64,000 bases of DNA from Chelydra serpentina (Eukaryota; Chordata; Testudines; Chelydridae). Position 1 is the first letter of the stretch. Each line of letters starts with the position of its first letter. Below the pieces are notes generated by a model, which was not told the DNA's origin, did no database searches, and was given only the letters and a program-made list of their open reading frames with translations. The DNA lies in contig JBAIAC010000027.1 of the NCBI GenBank assembly GCA_037349315.1, positions 16,353,501 to 16,417,500 of the forward strand, given 5' to 3'. Both the position numbers and the translations under genes were made by a program. Positions 8,901 to 17,999 of this stretch are shown in pieces.

Positions 8901-11003
8901 GAGCTAGGCCAGCACTGACTGCTTTTAAAAACCCCACCCATATCACCTTAGAATAACATCATAACATTACAACAATGCAAATCGAGGTTGTTTTTCACAG
9001 CTGCCTAAAGGATCTGGACTGTCAATTTCCATTCAAATGAACAGCTATTCCAGAAATTAATTGTAATGGGCATTGAGCACCCAGATCTCCTAGATGGATT
9101 TGAAAATCTCAGTCCTTATGTCTAATGATCCACTCTCACAGTCCTGAGGTTGAGTTAGGGGTTAAATCCTTTGCTCCATCTACAGTGCATCCTACAGGAC
9201 AAGAGGTGACTTGCAGAAAGAACTTATTTTTGGGTGTTTTACAGTTCTCCCCCAAAGAGTTCAGTCACAAATGTAATTAACTGATTATTTTTTTAACGAA
9301 TGTCATCAACATGGAAGCATGTCCTCTGGAATCATAGGCGCCGACTTCGTGGGTGCTCCGGGGCTGGAGCACCCACGGGGAAAAATTGGTGGGTGCTCCG
9401 CACCCACCGGCAGCTCCCCGCCATCCCTGGGACCTGCGGCCAGCTCCCCGCCAACCCCGGGGCCCGCCGCCATCTTACCTTAGCACCGGGAGACGTTGCG
9501 GGGCCCCGCCCCCAACGCTGGGCGACGTGGCGTCGGGGGCGGGGCCCCGCAATGTCCCCCAGCATCGGGGGCGGGGCCCGGCATCGGGGGCGGGGCCCCG
9601 CCCCCGACGCTGGGCGTGAGCTCCCACCGGCGCCACAGAAAGTCGGCGCCTGTGTCTGGAATGGTAGCCGAAGCATGAAGCAGTATATGAATGTTTAGCA
9701 TATCTGGCACGTAAATACCTAAAAAAGTGCCATGCAAATTCCTGTTCTCACTTTCTGGTGACATTGTAAATAAGAAGCGGGCAGCATTATCTCCTGTAAA
9801 TGTGAACAAACTTGTTTGTCTTAGCGACTGGCTGAACAAGAAAAAGGACTGAGTGGATGTGTAGACTCTGAAGTTTTACATTGTTTTGTTTTTGAGTGCA
9901 GTTATGTAACAAAAAACCCCAACATTTGTAAATTGTACTTTCATGACAAAATTGCACTACAGTACTTGTATGAGGTGAACTGAAAAAATACTGTTTCTTT
10001 TGTTTAGCATTTTTACAGTGCAAATATTTATAATAAAAAATAACATACACTTTGATTTCATATGAAAATGTAGAAGAACATCCAAAATATTTAATACATT
10101 TCAATTGGTATTCTAATGTGTAACAGTGCGATTAAAACTGCGATTAATCGTGATTAATTTTTTTTAGTTGTGTGAGTTAACTGCGATTAATCGACAGCCC
10201 TACTTTTAACACAAACCTACTCTGATTTCCAAAGAGTTGGGAATGCTTCACTAAACATGGTGTGAAACATATTGAGACCAATTGGATCATGGTTACTGTT
10301 GCACAACAGAGATTAGTCTTTATCACTGATGCTGTTGTGGGGTAATCCCAGGAGGAATAATTGTTTCATCTGGTTTGGACTGGGCAATATCACAGGAAAA
10401 AGAAGAGGCTGCCCCTTCCTCTATGTGCAATCTGCAGAACAACGGGACAGGCTCTCAGTGAAATGTAAGTGGTCTCCCCTATCTAAGTTAGATGCACCAA
10501 TGAACGTTGATAAAGTCACACCATTTGACCCAATGGTGAATTTGGCGCTCTGTTTCACACAAGGCATGAGAAAGATGCTGTTAAGATAACAGAGCTGGGG
10601 AGAGGAACAAGAGAGAGTTGAAATGGGGTTGCAGATGTGGTTTATGGTTGGTTAAATCAACAGATGGAGGGGGGGCCATAAAATCTTAACAAGTGTTAAT
10701 GTTTCATTGTTTGGGCTGGGTGCATGCCCACATTATGAAGATAACATCTGAGGTGAATGGCCTCGGTTACTCATAAAGTTTTGGGCGTGACTATGGCAAA
10801 GTCAGCTGAAGTACAGCTTAGCTCAGAGCTGTGCTTCCTGGGGAGGAAGACCCATCCAGGAGAAGGTGGTGGTGACTTTTACTGAACCTGTCTCTTTCTT
10901 GGCAGGGTCTGCACTGAAAGAAGAATCTGCATCCTCTTCCTCTTCTGATATGTTGAAATTGCCCCCCAGTTCATCAGGCCATCACAGACCAAATGCCAGC
11001 TGA
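2791..11003 (+). CDS. P2RX1: P2X purinoceptor 1, 3' half (six exons)
   Basis: ATP-gated, calcium-permeable trimeric cation channel of the plasma membrane, known from platelets and smooth muscle in mammals. Six exons join in one frame: 634 bp, 210 complete residues plus stop. They encode the ectodomain Cys pairs, the NFR motif and downstream Lys that contact ATP, the second membrane helix and the YxxxK cytosolic motif. P2X1 rather than a paralogue is indicated by near-identity to vertebrate P2X1 over the stretches [29 protein letters not shown] and KQ-KFKYAE. P2X4 and P2X5 differ in these places. Exon phases and lengths (142 bp and 66 bp among them) fit the P2X family pattern. The N-terminal half, including the first helix and first lysines, lies upstream of the window. 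No internal stop or frameshift is seen. All introns begin GT and end AG. The final junction needs the second of two overlapping donors. Confidence 0.93.
2999..4865. other. P2RX1 intron 7
   Basis: No coding signal beyond the flanking exons. A possible Harbinger-type palindromic MITE lies at about 3149-3330: CCAAGCTGGAGG pairs with CCTCCAGCTC, and it ends GTGCGGACATACC. The rest is unremarkable. Confidence 0.5.
4866..4996 (+). CDS. P2RX1: P2RX1 exon 8
   Basis: Acceptor CTCTCGTAG, donor AG|GTAAGA, 131 bp, starting in phase 0 and ending with two bases of an Arg codon. It encodes [16 protein letters not shown] and ends at PGFNF-R. The cysteines in DCDLDW and in TFCKP match the family disulphide Cys261-Cys270. 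The closing Asn-Phe-Arg is the P2X ATP-contact motif (Asn290-Arg292 in human). The Arg codon is split across the intron. Confidence 0.96.
5005..6034. other. P2RX1 intron 8, first part
   Basis: Nothing gene-like is seen. There are fragments of ordinary intronic sequence with no bounded repeat that I can name. Confidence 0.5.
6035..6215 (-). repeat. MIR-type SINE, reverse
   Basis: Reads AGATGGGGAAACTGAGGCAC, then AGTGACTTGACCCAGGTCAC, then the GTCCACTCAGTCAC end, which is the MIR signature on the minus strand. It sits inside the intron before exon 9. Confidence 0.75.
6312..6402 (+). CDS. P2RX1: P2RX1 exon 9
   Basis: 91 bp. The acceptor GATTGGAAAG is weak in pyrimidines, but the frame is exact: the first base completes the NFR arginine. 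The donor is AAG|GTAACA. It encodes [13 protein letters not shown], then [20 protein letters not shown] is the N-glycosylation sequon shared with mammalian P2X1 (Asn300). The Lys of YKVFG corresponds to ATP-binding Lys309. The exon ends in phase 0, just before the second membrane helix. Confidence 0.95.
6698..6714. repeat. (CT)n microsatellite
   Basis: About eight CT units in the intron between P2RX1 exons 9 and 10. Confidence 0.8.
7470..7535 (+). CDS. P2RX1: P2RX1 exon 10
   Basis: 66 bp, the length expected for P2X exon 10, phase 0 at both ends. Acceptor TTTTATTCAG, donor GTG|GTGAGT. It encodes [20 protein letters not shown] and GV, the start of the second membrane helix that lines the pore. 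The 20-residue stretch matches vertebrate P2X1 as I remember it. This is the strongest single piece of evidence for P2RX1 over other P2X genes. Confidence 0.96.
7770..8065 (+). repeat. 5S-rRNA-derived SINE, copy 1
   Basis: The core at 7828-7873 (AAGCTAAGG, GTCGGGCCTGGTCA, ATGGGAGACC) matches the central part of 5S rRNA with its internal promoter region. A SINE tail follows (TGGCTGCTTGTGGCCATTAA, GCATAGCACC). It lies in the intron after exon 10. It is too diverged and too long to be a 5S gene. The SINE3 or AmnSINE-like class is inferred. Confidence 0.75.
8389..8494 (+). CDS. P2RX1: P2RX1 exon 11
   Basis: Acceptor GATTTAAG. It encodes [20 protein letters not shown] and [15 protein letters not shown] plus one base. 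It completes the second membrane helix and gives the intracellular YxxxK motif (YKQRK) that stabilises P2X receptors at the surface. The 3' end reads TCTGTAAGTAACA and offers two GT donors 4 bases apart. Ending at 8490 uses GTAAGT but reads only GLH then stop in exon 12. Ending at 8494 uses GTAACA and opens a 31-residue Ser-rich tail. I chose 8494 because the resulting tail resembles the acidic, Ser/Ala-rich end of mammalian P2X1. The start is certain, the exact end is not. Confidence 0.85.
8809..8938. repeat. Short palindromic element
   Basis: The ends TGGGGTGAGGTTTTCAAAAG and CTTTTAAAAACCCCACCCA are inverted repeats, extending into AGCAGTCAGTG / CACTGACTGCT. The unit is about 130 bp and non-coding, in the P2RX1 intron between exons 11 and 12. 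No target duplication could be read. Confidence 0.65.
9291..10204 (+). pseudogene. hAT transposase C-terminal relic and 3' end
   Basis: At 9727-9852 a 41-residue open stretch begins [20 protein letters not shown] and ends [17 protein letters not shown]. This is the hAT C-terminal dimerisation domain pattern (FS..G.I...KR..L.P.....L..L..WL). Upstream, 9291-9332 and 9655-9720 read as the preceding part (EACPLEW, then [12 protein letters not shown]) with a stop codon after the Trp. A separate MITE (9333-9654) splits them. The 3' end has AACTGCGATTAATCGACAGC, a probable terminal repeat. The 5' part of the transposase is missing. It lies in the last P2RX1 intron and is inactive. Confidence 0.75.
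9333..9654. mobile_element. GC-rich hAT-like MITE (GGCGCCGACTT family), copy 1
   Basis: The ends CATAGGCGCCGACTT and, inverted, CACAGGCGCCGACTT are flanked by a perfect 8-bp duplication, TCTGGAAT (9325-9332 and 9655-9662). The interior is very GC-rich, with repeated GGGGGCGGGGCC-type units and a GGTGGGTGCTCC hairpin near the left end. Its long open frames on both strands are GC-driven artefacts. It interrupts the hAT transposase relic. Confidence 0.9.
10906..11003 (+). CDS. P2RX1: P2RX1 exon 12, coding end
   Basis: Good acceptor: TCTCTTTCTTGGCAG. With GG completing an Arg codon, the exon reads [20 protein letters not shown] and ends HHRPNAS-stop at 11001-11003. The Ala/Glu/Ser-rich start resembles the human P2X1 tail (AAERDLAATSS). 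The tail is about ten residues longer than the human one. The other join (phase 0) gives Gly-Leu-His-stop. An alternative terminal exon at 18658 was considered and is less likely. Confidence 0.75.
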
Positions 11004-11319
11004 ATTCACCATTGTATACCATAGACTGAGTCTTCCTAGGCTGATACATCTGATCTGTGTTTCAGCGGACTATATTTGTCAGGATAGGAGCGCACACCTT
11101 TATGAGCGCAGCCAAAATGTGAGTGGAAGGCTGATGGGCTGCAAGATAGCAGATGGTTCTGATTTAGTTGCAGCTTTAGGCACTGACTAGCGGTAACTAA
11201 ACTATTCTGGCATGGGGGATCCCCACTGACTTCACCCCAAGAAAAGAGAAGCATGGAGCCCCATTCAATTAAAGCGCACAGAGGGACTTGTTGCTCTTTT
11301 TTTAAAGGCCTTCTGAAGT

Positions 11320-11440
11320 TAGGGTGACCAGCTGTCCCAATTTTATAGGGACAGTCCTGATATTCAGGGCTTGGTCTTATATGTGCCTGTTACCCTCCAC
11401 CCCCATCCCGATTTTTCACACTTGCTATCTGATCAGCCTA
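11320..11440. mobile_element. hAT-like MITE (TAGGGTGACC family), copy 2
   Basis: The ends are TAGGGTGACCAGC and, inverted, TAGGCTGATCAGA. A perfect 8-bp duplication TCTGAAGT flanks it (11312-11319 and 11441-11448). It is oriented opposite to the copies at 2018 and 49560 (internal GGGACAG, ATTTTTCACAC). It probably lies in the P2RX1 3' UTR. Confidence 0.9.
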
Positions 11441-11891
11441 TCTGAAGTGCTACCATCCTTGTTCCAAATGCAATAGACAAAGAGGGAGAGAGGTTAGGCC
11501 AACTTAAATACTGAGTCTAAAACAAACATGGGGAGACCCAAACAGTACTGATTACATCACCCTCCTGATCCCTAGTTGGGTGTTAGCATCACATGTGATA
11601 AGGCGCACACACCCATATAGTCTAATGAGATCTCAGCAGACAGTTCTAGTTCCACCTAGACCTTATATGGTCGGACTATGAAACGCACAGAGGCTGTTTG
11701 GAGCTATGCTCTGGATTAGCCTAGGCTCTGTCTGATTTGTAGGGATTTTGTTAGCCCTGGCTAAGCCATTGCCTATTAGAGGAGTGCCTCCTCCTGTAGA
11801 GGACCACACTGTTCCTCGTGGTCAATTACAACACATGATAATTATGTGTGGGTGGAAAATGGTTATTTTGTAATAATGTATTTTATTAAAA

Positions 11892-11897
11892 AATAAA
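11892..11897 (+). terminator. Polyadenylation signal candidate
   Basis: AATAAA, preceded seven bases earlier by ATTAAA, about 890 bases after the P2RX1 stop codon. It is the first canonical signal I noticed downstream. Confidence 0.45.
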
Positions 11898-11915
11898 CCT
11901 CTAGTTTTTCTACTA

Positions 11916-13940
11916 ATTCACCTCTCTGTGCCAGTGCTTGTCTTGGAGGGCGTAGATAGATACAGTGTGCTGGCAGGCACTGAAGAATTCAGCATTCTCA
12001 GAAAGGTTGTACAGTATATACAGTCTACAGCTCTTCTCCTCTAGCCTAACAAAAGAATGTGACCATAAGCAAATCCGGTGCAGCAGCCAGAGCTGCATGT
12101 AGTCAGCGAGGATATGCCAACCCATCATTTTCACTCTGCACAATCTAGACTGCATCTCTCTGCTCATGTTTTCCTCATGCTGCACATGCCTGGGGTCCCC
12201 CTTAAATTGTCGTACCCTGTTTAATTCTATTTCTACGGCCAGTTTGCTCTGCACTCTTCAGGGGAAATTCTGTCTGAATCACTTAATTGTTAGTTTTCCT
12301 CTGCATCCCATCTTCACCGATAGACCACTTATTTTTGTTCAAATGACATAATTAAGAATACTTTGCAATTCTTTCATCCAAGGAGCTCAGAACATTTTCC
12401 ACAAATCAATTAGTTAAGCTTTACAATACTTCTGTTAACTTGCAGATCATTTCATCTGCCACTGAAATGCAGCCATCTCTCGTGTGGAATGCAAGAGCTG
12501 TTTGACAGCACACAGCAATATTACACTACAGTGTAGGGGAGGAAGTGAAGGAGAATCTTGTAACATTTGTAACTGCAGGAGGAATTTAGTTAGCAGCTCA
12601 CCTAACTGCATTGCACATCATTCATTAACAAGGATCTATTCCTCCCCTGTTTACCCTTAAAAGGTATCTTAGCTTTCCCACTAATCTACACTGACTGATC
12701 AATTTAACTAATCTTTTCTACCCTTTGTAATGACCTTGCTATTATACATTATAGCCTGTTAAGAGAGCTGATGACAAGAAACTACATATCCTCTATCAAC
12801 TGGACTCAAAGAAGGTTAAAAGCCCCAGGGAGAGAGAATAGCTCCCTGCCTCTGAGGTGAGCAGATGCACTCTCAGACTCTGGTATTAGAATACACTGTG
12901 CAGGAATGACTTTGCCAGACATTATATCTGCAGGACAGTACATGGTATCAGATTCTGACTTCAGACACACCTCATTCCACAGTTTACAAAAATCCTGCCA
13001 CTGCTGCACTGCATTTAGTGATTTAATACAGTATTAGATGTACCTGATCCTAAGTGAACTGTCACTTCCTGGATACCTTGCATCACTGTCACCCCCATAC
13101 CAGGATTTTCAACAGCTACAGCACTGTGCACATGCTCTGGAATAACAGAGCATTTCTGCAGCGGTCACCATGCACATCCATGCCATAATCATAGAAAGCG
13201 GATTAGCAGTCACATCTCAGAGCTGCTCAAGAAAAACACAAGTGCAACATACGCTTTATGGGTGAATCTTCAAGTAACAAATACGCTGCAGCAATAGCTG
13301 TCTAGTGTGGCTGCATTGTTCCCCTTGCAGTGACACACTACAACCAGCAGATGGAACTAACAGACCATTGATGGCTTTGAATTAAAAGGCAGCATAGGAA
13401 AAATTGAAACAAACCACAAACACTGAAATAAATGTGTTCACACAATCTTTTGTGCCAGTTTAATTGAACCAATCCTTAAGGTAAACCAGTGCAAGCTGCG
13501 TGTAGAGAAACTGATAGTTCCTGGCTTCTTGGTATTTTAACTTTTGGGCTTCTGATAAGTGAGTTGGAGGCAGGCTTTGTATTTTGCTTTTAAAAAAGGA
13601 GGAATAAAGCATTTGGGGAAATGCTTATCAGTACTGCCAACTCTAAACATTCAAGAGTCAGCCTCCCCCCACTCCCAATCATTAAATTAGTGATTTAATA
13701 CAGTATCAGATGTACCTGGTCCTAAGTGAACTGTCACTATTCCAATTTACACTAGTTGAGGATCCAGTTCCAGGATAGGTATCTGTTTCAAAAAAAGAAA
13801 TGGTAACAACTCTGACTTCTTCTTAAACAAACTGTACTAGTTACACAATGGCAGAATGTATGTCATGTCGCCCTCTGGTGGCTGGCCCAAAAAAGAACCA
13901 CCTACCAATGCTATTAGCGAATGAAATTATTCCTTTAGCT
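11916..13940. other. Intergenic, no gene seen
   Basis: No coding exon recognised. A stretch of about 45 bp at 13015-13071 (TTTAATACAGTAT, AGATGTACCTG, CTAAGTGAACTGTCACT) recurs almost exactly at 13690-13740. This suggests a local duplication or two copies of one repeat. Confidence 0.5.
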
Positions 13941-14183
13941 CAGTGGTTTTCAAACGTTTTAGGCTGTGTATCCCTTGCCAAACAATGTAGCCTGCTGTGT
14001 ACCCCCAACTGAGATAGGGTCATAATATACCCTTGAAAACCCCATAATATACCCCTTGGGGGGGGGAGATCTGTAAAGGATGACATGATGTATTGTTCAC
14101 CATTACAGGATTTTTCTCTCATACCCCCTGACAAGAGCTTGAGTATCCCCAGGGATACGCATACTCCAGTTTGAAAACCACTG
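13941..14183. mobile_element. hAT-like MITE (CAGTGGTTTTCAAA family)
   Basis: The ends CAGTGGTTTTCAAAC and, inverted, CAGTGGTTTTCAAAC are perfect over 15 bp. The flanks CTTTAGCT (13933-13940) and CTTGAGCT (14184-14191) match at 7 of 8. The CAG...CTG ends with an 8-bp duplication fit hAT. Non-coding. Confidence 0.85.
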
Positions 14184-14879
14184 CTTGAGCTCAAGTGGTA
14201 GAGGTCTGTGCTGCAGTACTAGAGGAAACAGGTTCAGATTCTGCTGATGTCCCTTGTAGGATGCTGGTACATAACGAAGCCAAGAGTTTCAAAAGTGACC
14301 AGTGATTCTGGTGCCCAACCTGAGACACATTAAAGGGATCTGAGTTTCAGGGAGTAGTGCTCAACCCTTTCTGAAAATCAAGCTCCTTTAAGTCATCTTA
14401 AGTTGAACACCCCAAAATGGAGGCAGTCAAAATTACTAGTTACTTTCGAAAATCTTGGACTGACTTTTTAAATACTTTCTAAAACAGGATCAGTAGGGGG
14501 GAAAATCTCATTCCTCAGATCAAAAGATTCTGTTCTCCCCTCAAAGCATGTGAGCAATGATTTGTTGGCATTAATGATCATTATACACACTAGTTTGAGA
14601 GGTACTGAAAATGTTAGTGAATCTGTCGAATGTTTAGCCTTCTATATTTTATGCTCCAAAGACTCACTTGCATCAACACACTATTTCTAAGTATGAGCAC
14701 ATTCTATGGATCCTATGGTGCCACGGCACAGCAATGTCTACATATCTGGATGTGTATAAGAAAAGGTTTCTATGGCTCTCATTGTTCCGAACTGGGGGAT
14801 GTTTTGTCCTGCAAGAGTTGTATTAAAGCTGATATACAGTTAGCTCTGTCAGTTTGAGCTCCCTAAATCAAAGGCTGCC
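14184..14879. other. Intergenic with old repeat fragments
   Basis: A possible SINE head (GCTCAAGTGGTAGAGG) is at 14188-14203. About 14285-14430 carries the dispersed TTTCAAAAGTG / CTGAAAATC module. Nothing coding. Confidence 0.4.
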
Positions 14880-15130
14880 GACATAACACTGTGGCAGCCT
14901 TGTGATCTCATTGTATCTTGTAAGCTAAGCAGAGTAAAGTCTTCTCTAGACTTGAAGAAAGACAGGAAAACTAAGGAAAACTCAGGTGATGCAGGAGGCA
15001 GTGTTGAAGATTCAGTAAAGTGGCAGTTTTCTCTGAGTCAATATTGAACCAATGCCCCAGGGTACTGTTAAGGGGCACCATTCCATTGTAGGAGGGTACA
15101 GTCTTTTGGATTCAGTGTAAAACTGAGGTA
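14880..15130 (+). repeat. 5S-rRNA-derived SINE, copy 2
   Basis: GATCTCATTGTATCTTG and TAAGCTAAGCAGAGT (about 14904-14934) match the middle of 5S rRNA. The tail (GCCCCAGGGTACTG, GTCTTTTGGATTCAG, GTAAAACTGAGG) is typical of 5S-derived SINEs. More diverged than copy 1 at 7770. Confidence 0.65.
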
Positions 15131-16408
15131 AATGAAAAAGCCCCACTGCATTTTCTGCAAGGGTACAGGAGTTACCTAGAGATTGTCCTGAATTAAAACA
15201 CACTGGCTCTAAACACCCTTGAGTTTGGGATAAAGCTTGGATCTGTATCCAGACTTTGCAGCTCAGACCCAACTATTCTGTAAACACTGGTGTTCAGTCC
15301 AATAATCTGAGGAGTTGCAATCTGACCCAGATGAATGCAGCATAAGAACCTGAACAGAATAAAACAGCATAAACTACACATTTGATCATTTTCAGTCCTT
15401 GCTCTGAAATGTGTGCACTGTTCAATATCTACCACATTCCACCCCACCTAATGACTGGCAAAGTCAGTCCTGTTCATAGACAATTTAAGACCTATCTATG
15501 GGATCAAAGACTCTAGATAAATAGGATATTGGATTATGTTTTACATGGTAGGTTAAGCTGGTAGAATAAAGCCAAGAGTTAAGGGGATGCTAATGATAAG
15601 ACTTATATTAACTAAGTGTATACATAAAATATAAACGGACACCTATCCAAGGCTCTAGAAACACTGTGTAATGGTGTGGAGGTCACTCCAGTCTGTCTCC
15701 TGAGGTCAAGCGTTAGCCCCTACCTAAATTTCCCCTCACGCAGGGCATAAGCAAGTCCAAGCAGGTCTTTCTAGTATTAGAGTGCCCTGTGTGGAGGGTC
15801 TCATGTATTGAACAGAAAAGGACAACACGAAAACATAAATGAAAGCGTCAGTCAGCTACTCCACCAGAAACACTCTGCCTCTGGATTACTCAATCTAATG
15901 TCTTGCCCCTGCAGACATGGTGCACTCTCAGGGGCTGAATTACCTGCCTGTATCTTGGGCCTCTGCCGGGCGTTCAGCTCGATACCACCCTTCCCCCAAC
16001 AGTGCATCGCTCTTTGCTGAGTGTGAGAAAGTGGGGCTTTTCTAAAACACTTTTATGATCCCATAAGTGCCTCAGTTTCCCTCTGCACTTTACATTGTAA
16101 AAAAATAAGTCTGTCTCCTGCTAAACCAGCGCTGAAAGCATGAAGTGGGGGGCCACCTGGCTGTCTGCAGGAAAAGGCTGGGTCATTAAAAAATGGCTCA
16201 AACCTTCCCTGAATCAACAGCAAGACAAACTGATGCCCAGGGGCTGACCCATCAACACCTAACACCAGGAAACCCCAGCAGGCGGGTCTTGTGAACTGAG
16301 CTGGAGAACAGGGTGTCAGGTGAGTGGAAGGCAGCGGCTTTTTGGAGGAACTTAGGAGCGGGGGGGGGACAAGGTGGGGAATTGACTTGGGTGGACTATG
16401 GCTTAACT
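15131..16408. other. Intergenic, no gene seen
   Basis: Nothing recognisable as an exon. Short open frames here have no family features. Confidence 0.5.
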
Positions 16409-16686
16409 CAGTTGTCCTCAAACTGTGGGGCGTGCCCCCCCTAGGGGGCATGGAGGAACATCTAGGGGGGTGGGGCGGGGCCTGGGCCAGCTCCCACATG
16501 GGGGAAGGGAGGGAGTGACTCAGCCCTGCTGTTCCCAGCTCTGCTCCAAGCCCACTCTCAGGCCCCAGCCCGGCACTTGCCGGCCATGGCCTCCATCCTG
16601 GCTGCAACTCCGCTCCTAGCTGGTGGGCCCCAGACACATTTTTTTATTGGTAAGGGAGGGTGAGAGGAAAAGTTTGGGGACCACTG
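16409..16686. mobile_element. hAT-like MITE, GC-rich
   Basis: The ends CAGTTGTCCTCAAACT and, inverted, CAGTGGTCCCCAAACT are flanked by GCTTAACT (16401-16408) and GCTTAATT (16687-16694), a 7-of-8 duplication. Its interior is G-rich with GGGGCGGGGCC. The long minus-strand open frame over this area is compositional. Confidence 0.85.
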
Positions 16687-16689
16687 GCT

Positions 16690-17352
16690 TAATTTCTGCC
16701 TCTCTGTGCTAATCGAAGGACTGTAAGAATGTGTGCGCTCAGTGGCTAATAAACAGTCCCCTTGCTTTGAAAAGGCTGCCGGTGTCACTGTCAATACTGC
16801 CTGGGAGCATTGTGCCCGGTAGGGCACAGTACAAGCCTCCCTGCAGGAGTCTGGCTTCACTGGTGCCAAAGGCCTAGTCTTGGAGGCCAGAGGCCTGCCC
16901 TGGGGAATTGTGTGGGTTCATGGGGCCCGGCCCACTAAAGGGGTCACTTACCAGCTGGGCATAGACCAGACCCTGTGACTCCCTGACGCTGAGCGATTCC
17001 CTGTTCGCTCCTCAGGAGATGGTGTGCCCAGTGTGTTCTCCTGAGCTGCTCTGGTCCCTTGCGTGGGAGCACTTTCTCTGTGGGCCTCTCCCTGAACATC
17101 TGCTCACCAGGGAGACACCCCTGGGAGTAGCTTCCTACTCAGCTCCCCTGAGGAGTCTCTCTCCTCAGGAGCTTCCTCTGTTCTGGCTTCCTGACTGAGC
17201 TGGGGCTGCCTAAAACTTCATTACGCCCAGGTGTTCCTTAATTAACTGCTGCCCAGTCACCTAGATAATTAACTACTCACAGTACATCTGGGTTGGCTCA
17301 CTCTCCTTAGCACAGCTTGTCACAAGTAGGCAGGGTGCCTGACACCCCCTGA
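16690..17352. other. Intergenic, no gene seen
   Basis: Moderately GC-rich, with no exon or bounded repeat recognised. Confidence 0.45.
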
Positions 17353-17587
17353 GAGTATGTGTCTACCCTTCAGTTAGACACCAGTGGCTAGCCTGCACTG
17401 ACACAGGCTCATGGGCCTCGGGCTAAGGGGCAGTTTAACTGTGGTGTAGATGTTCAGGCCCTAGGACCTTGTGAGGTGGGAGAGTCTCAGCCAAACCCGA
17501 GCGTCTGCACCACAATTAAACAGCCCCTTAGCCTGAGGCCGAGTCGGCTGGCATGGCCCAGGTTTTTAATTGCAGTGTAGACATACC
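17353..17587. mobile_element. Harbinger-like palindromic MITE
   Basis: The ends GAGTATGTGTCTAC and, inverted, GGTATGTCTACACTGCA are flanked by TGA and TCA. The two halves pair: GGGCTAAGGGGCAGTTTAA with TTAAACAGCCCCTTAGCCT. Same end type as the element at 57518. Confidence 0.7.
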
Positions 17588-17819
17588 TCAGGGACAGCTA
17601 CCCTGTGCCACCCTGCTTTAAATTATGAAAACAAAATTAGATCATGCATCAAACACCAACTCCTTCCTCCCCCCCACACACCTGATTTCTCCCTAAGGTC
17701 CTCCTCCGCAGTAGCCCATGTAAGCAGATGTGTCTTGCGGTGTGCCCTGAAGGGCAATAGCCATCCCCTCTTTTTTAAATCAAGGAGTATAATTGTAGCC
17801 AGCACTCAACATCTTCAAA

Positions 17820-17990
17820 GCTCTTAAGCAACAGTAATTAACCCTCACAAAGCCCTGCAGAGGTAAATAAGTATTATTTATCTCTATTTTACAGATGGGT
17901 AAACTGAGGCACAGGGAGGGGAAATGACTTGCTAAAGGCCAAAGCATGTGCTAGTGTCAAAACCAGCATTAGAACTGGACCCTTGTCACA
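17820..17990 (-). repeat. MIR-type SINE, reverse
   Basis: TTTACAGATGGGTAAACTGA, GGCACAGGGAGGGGAAATGA and CTTGCTAAAGGCCAAAGC show the MIR signature on the minus strand. Confidence 0.7.
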
Positions 17991-17999
17991 TGTTCAATC

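Larger units (their letters stand above)
11004..11915 (+). other. P2RX1: Probable P2RX1 3' untranslated region
   Basis: Non-coding sequence after the stop codon, up to a cluster ATTAAA (11885) and AATAAA (11892). A hAT-like MITE at 11320-11440 lies inside. The extent is inferred from the polyadenylation signals alone. Confidence 0.45.

Noticed and set aside
9300..9839. Overlapping Pro/Gly/Arg-rich open frames
   Set aside because: They arise from the GC-rich MITE at 9333-9654. Opposite-strand frames are equally long and no domain is visible.
16053..16637. 194-codon minus-strand frame
   Set aside because: It spans the G-rich hAT-like MITE at 16409-16686. The length is explained by base composition.
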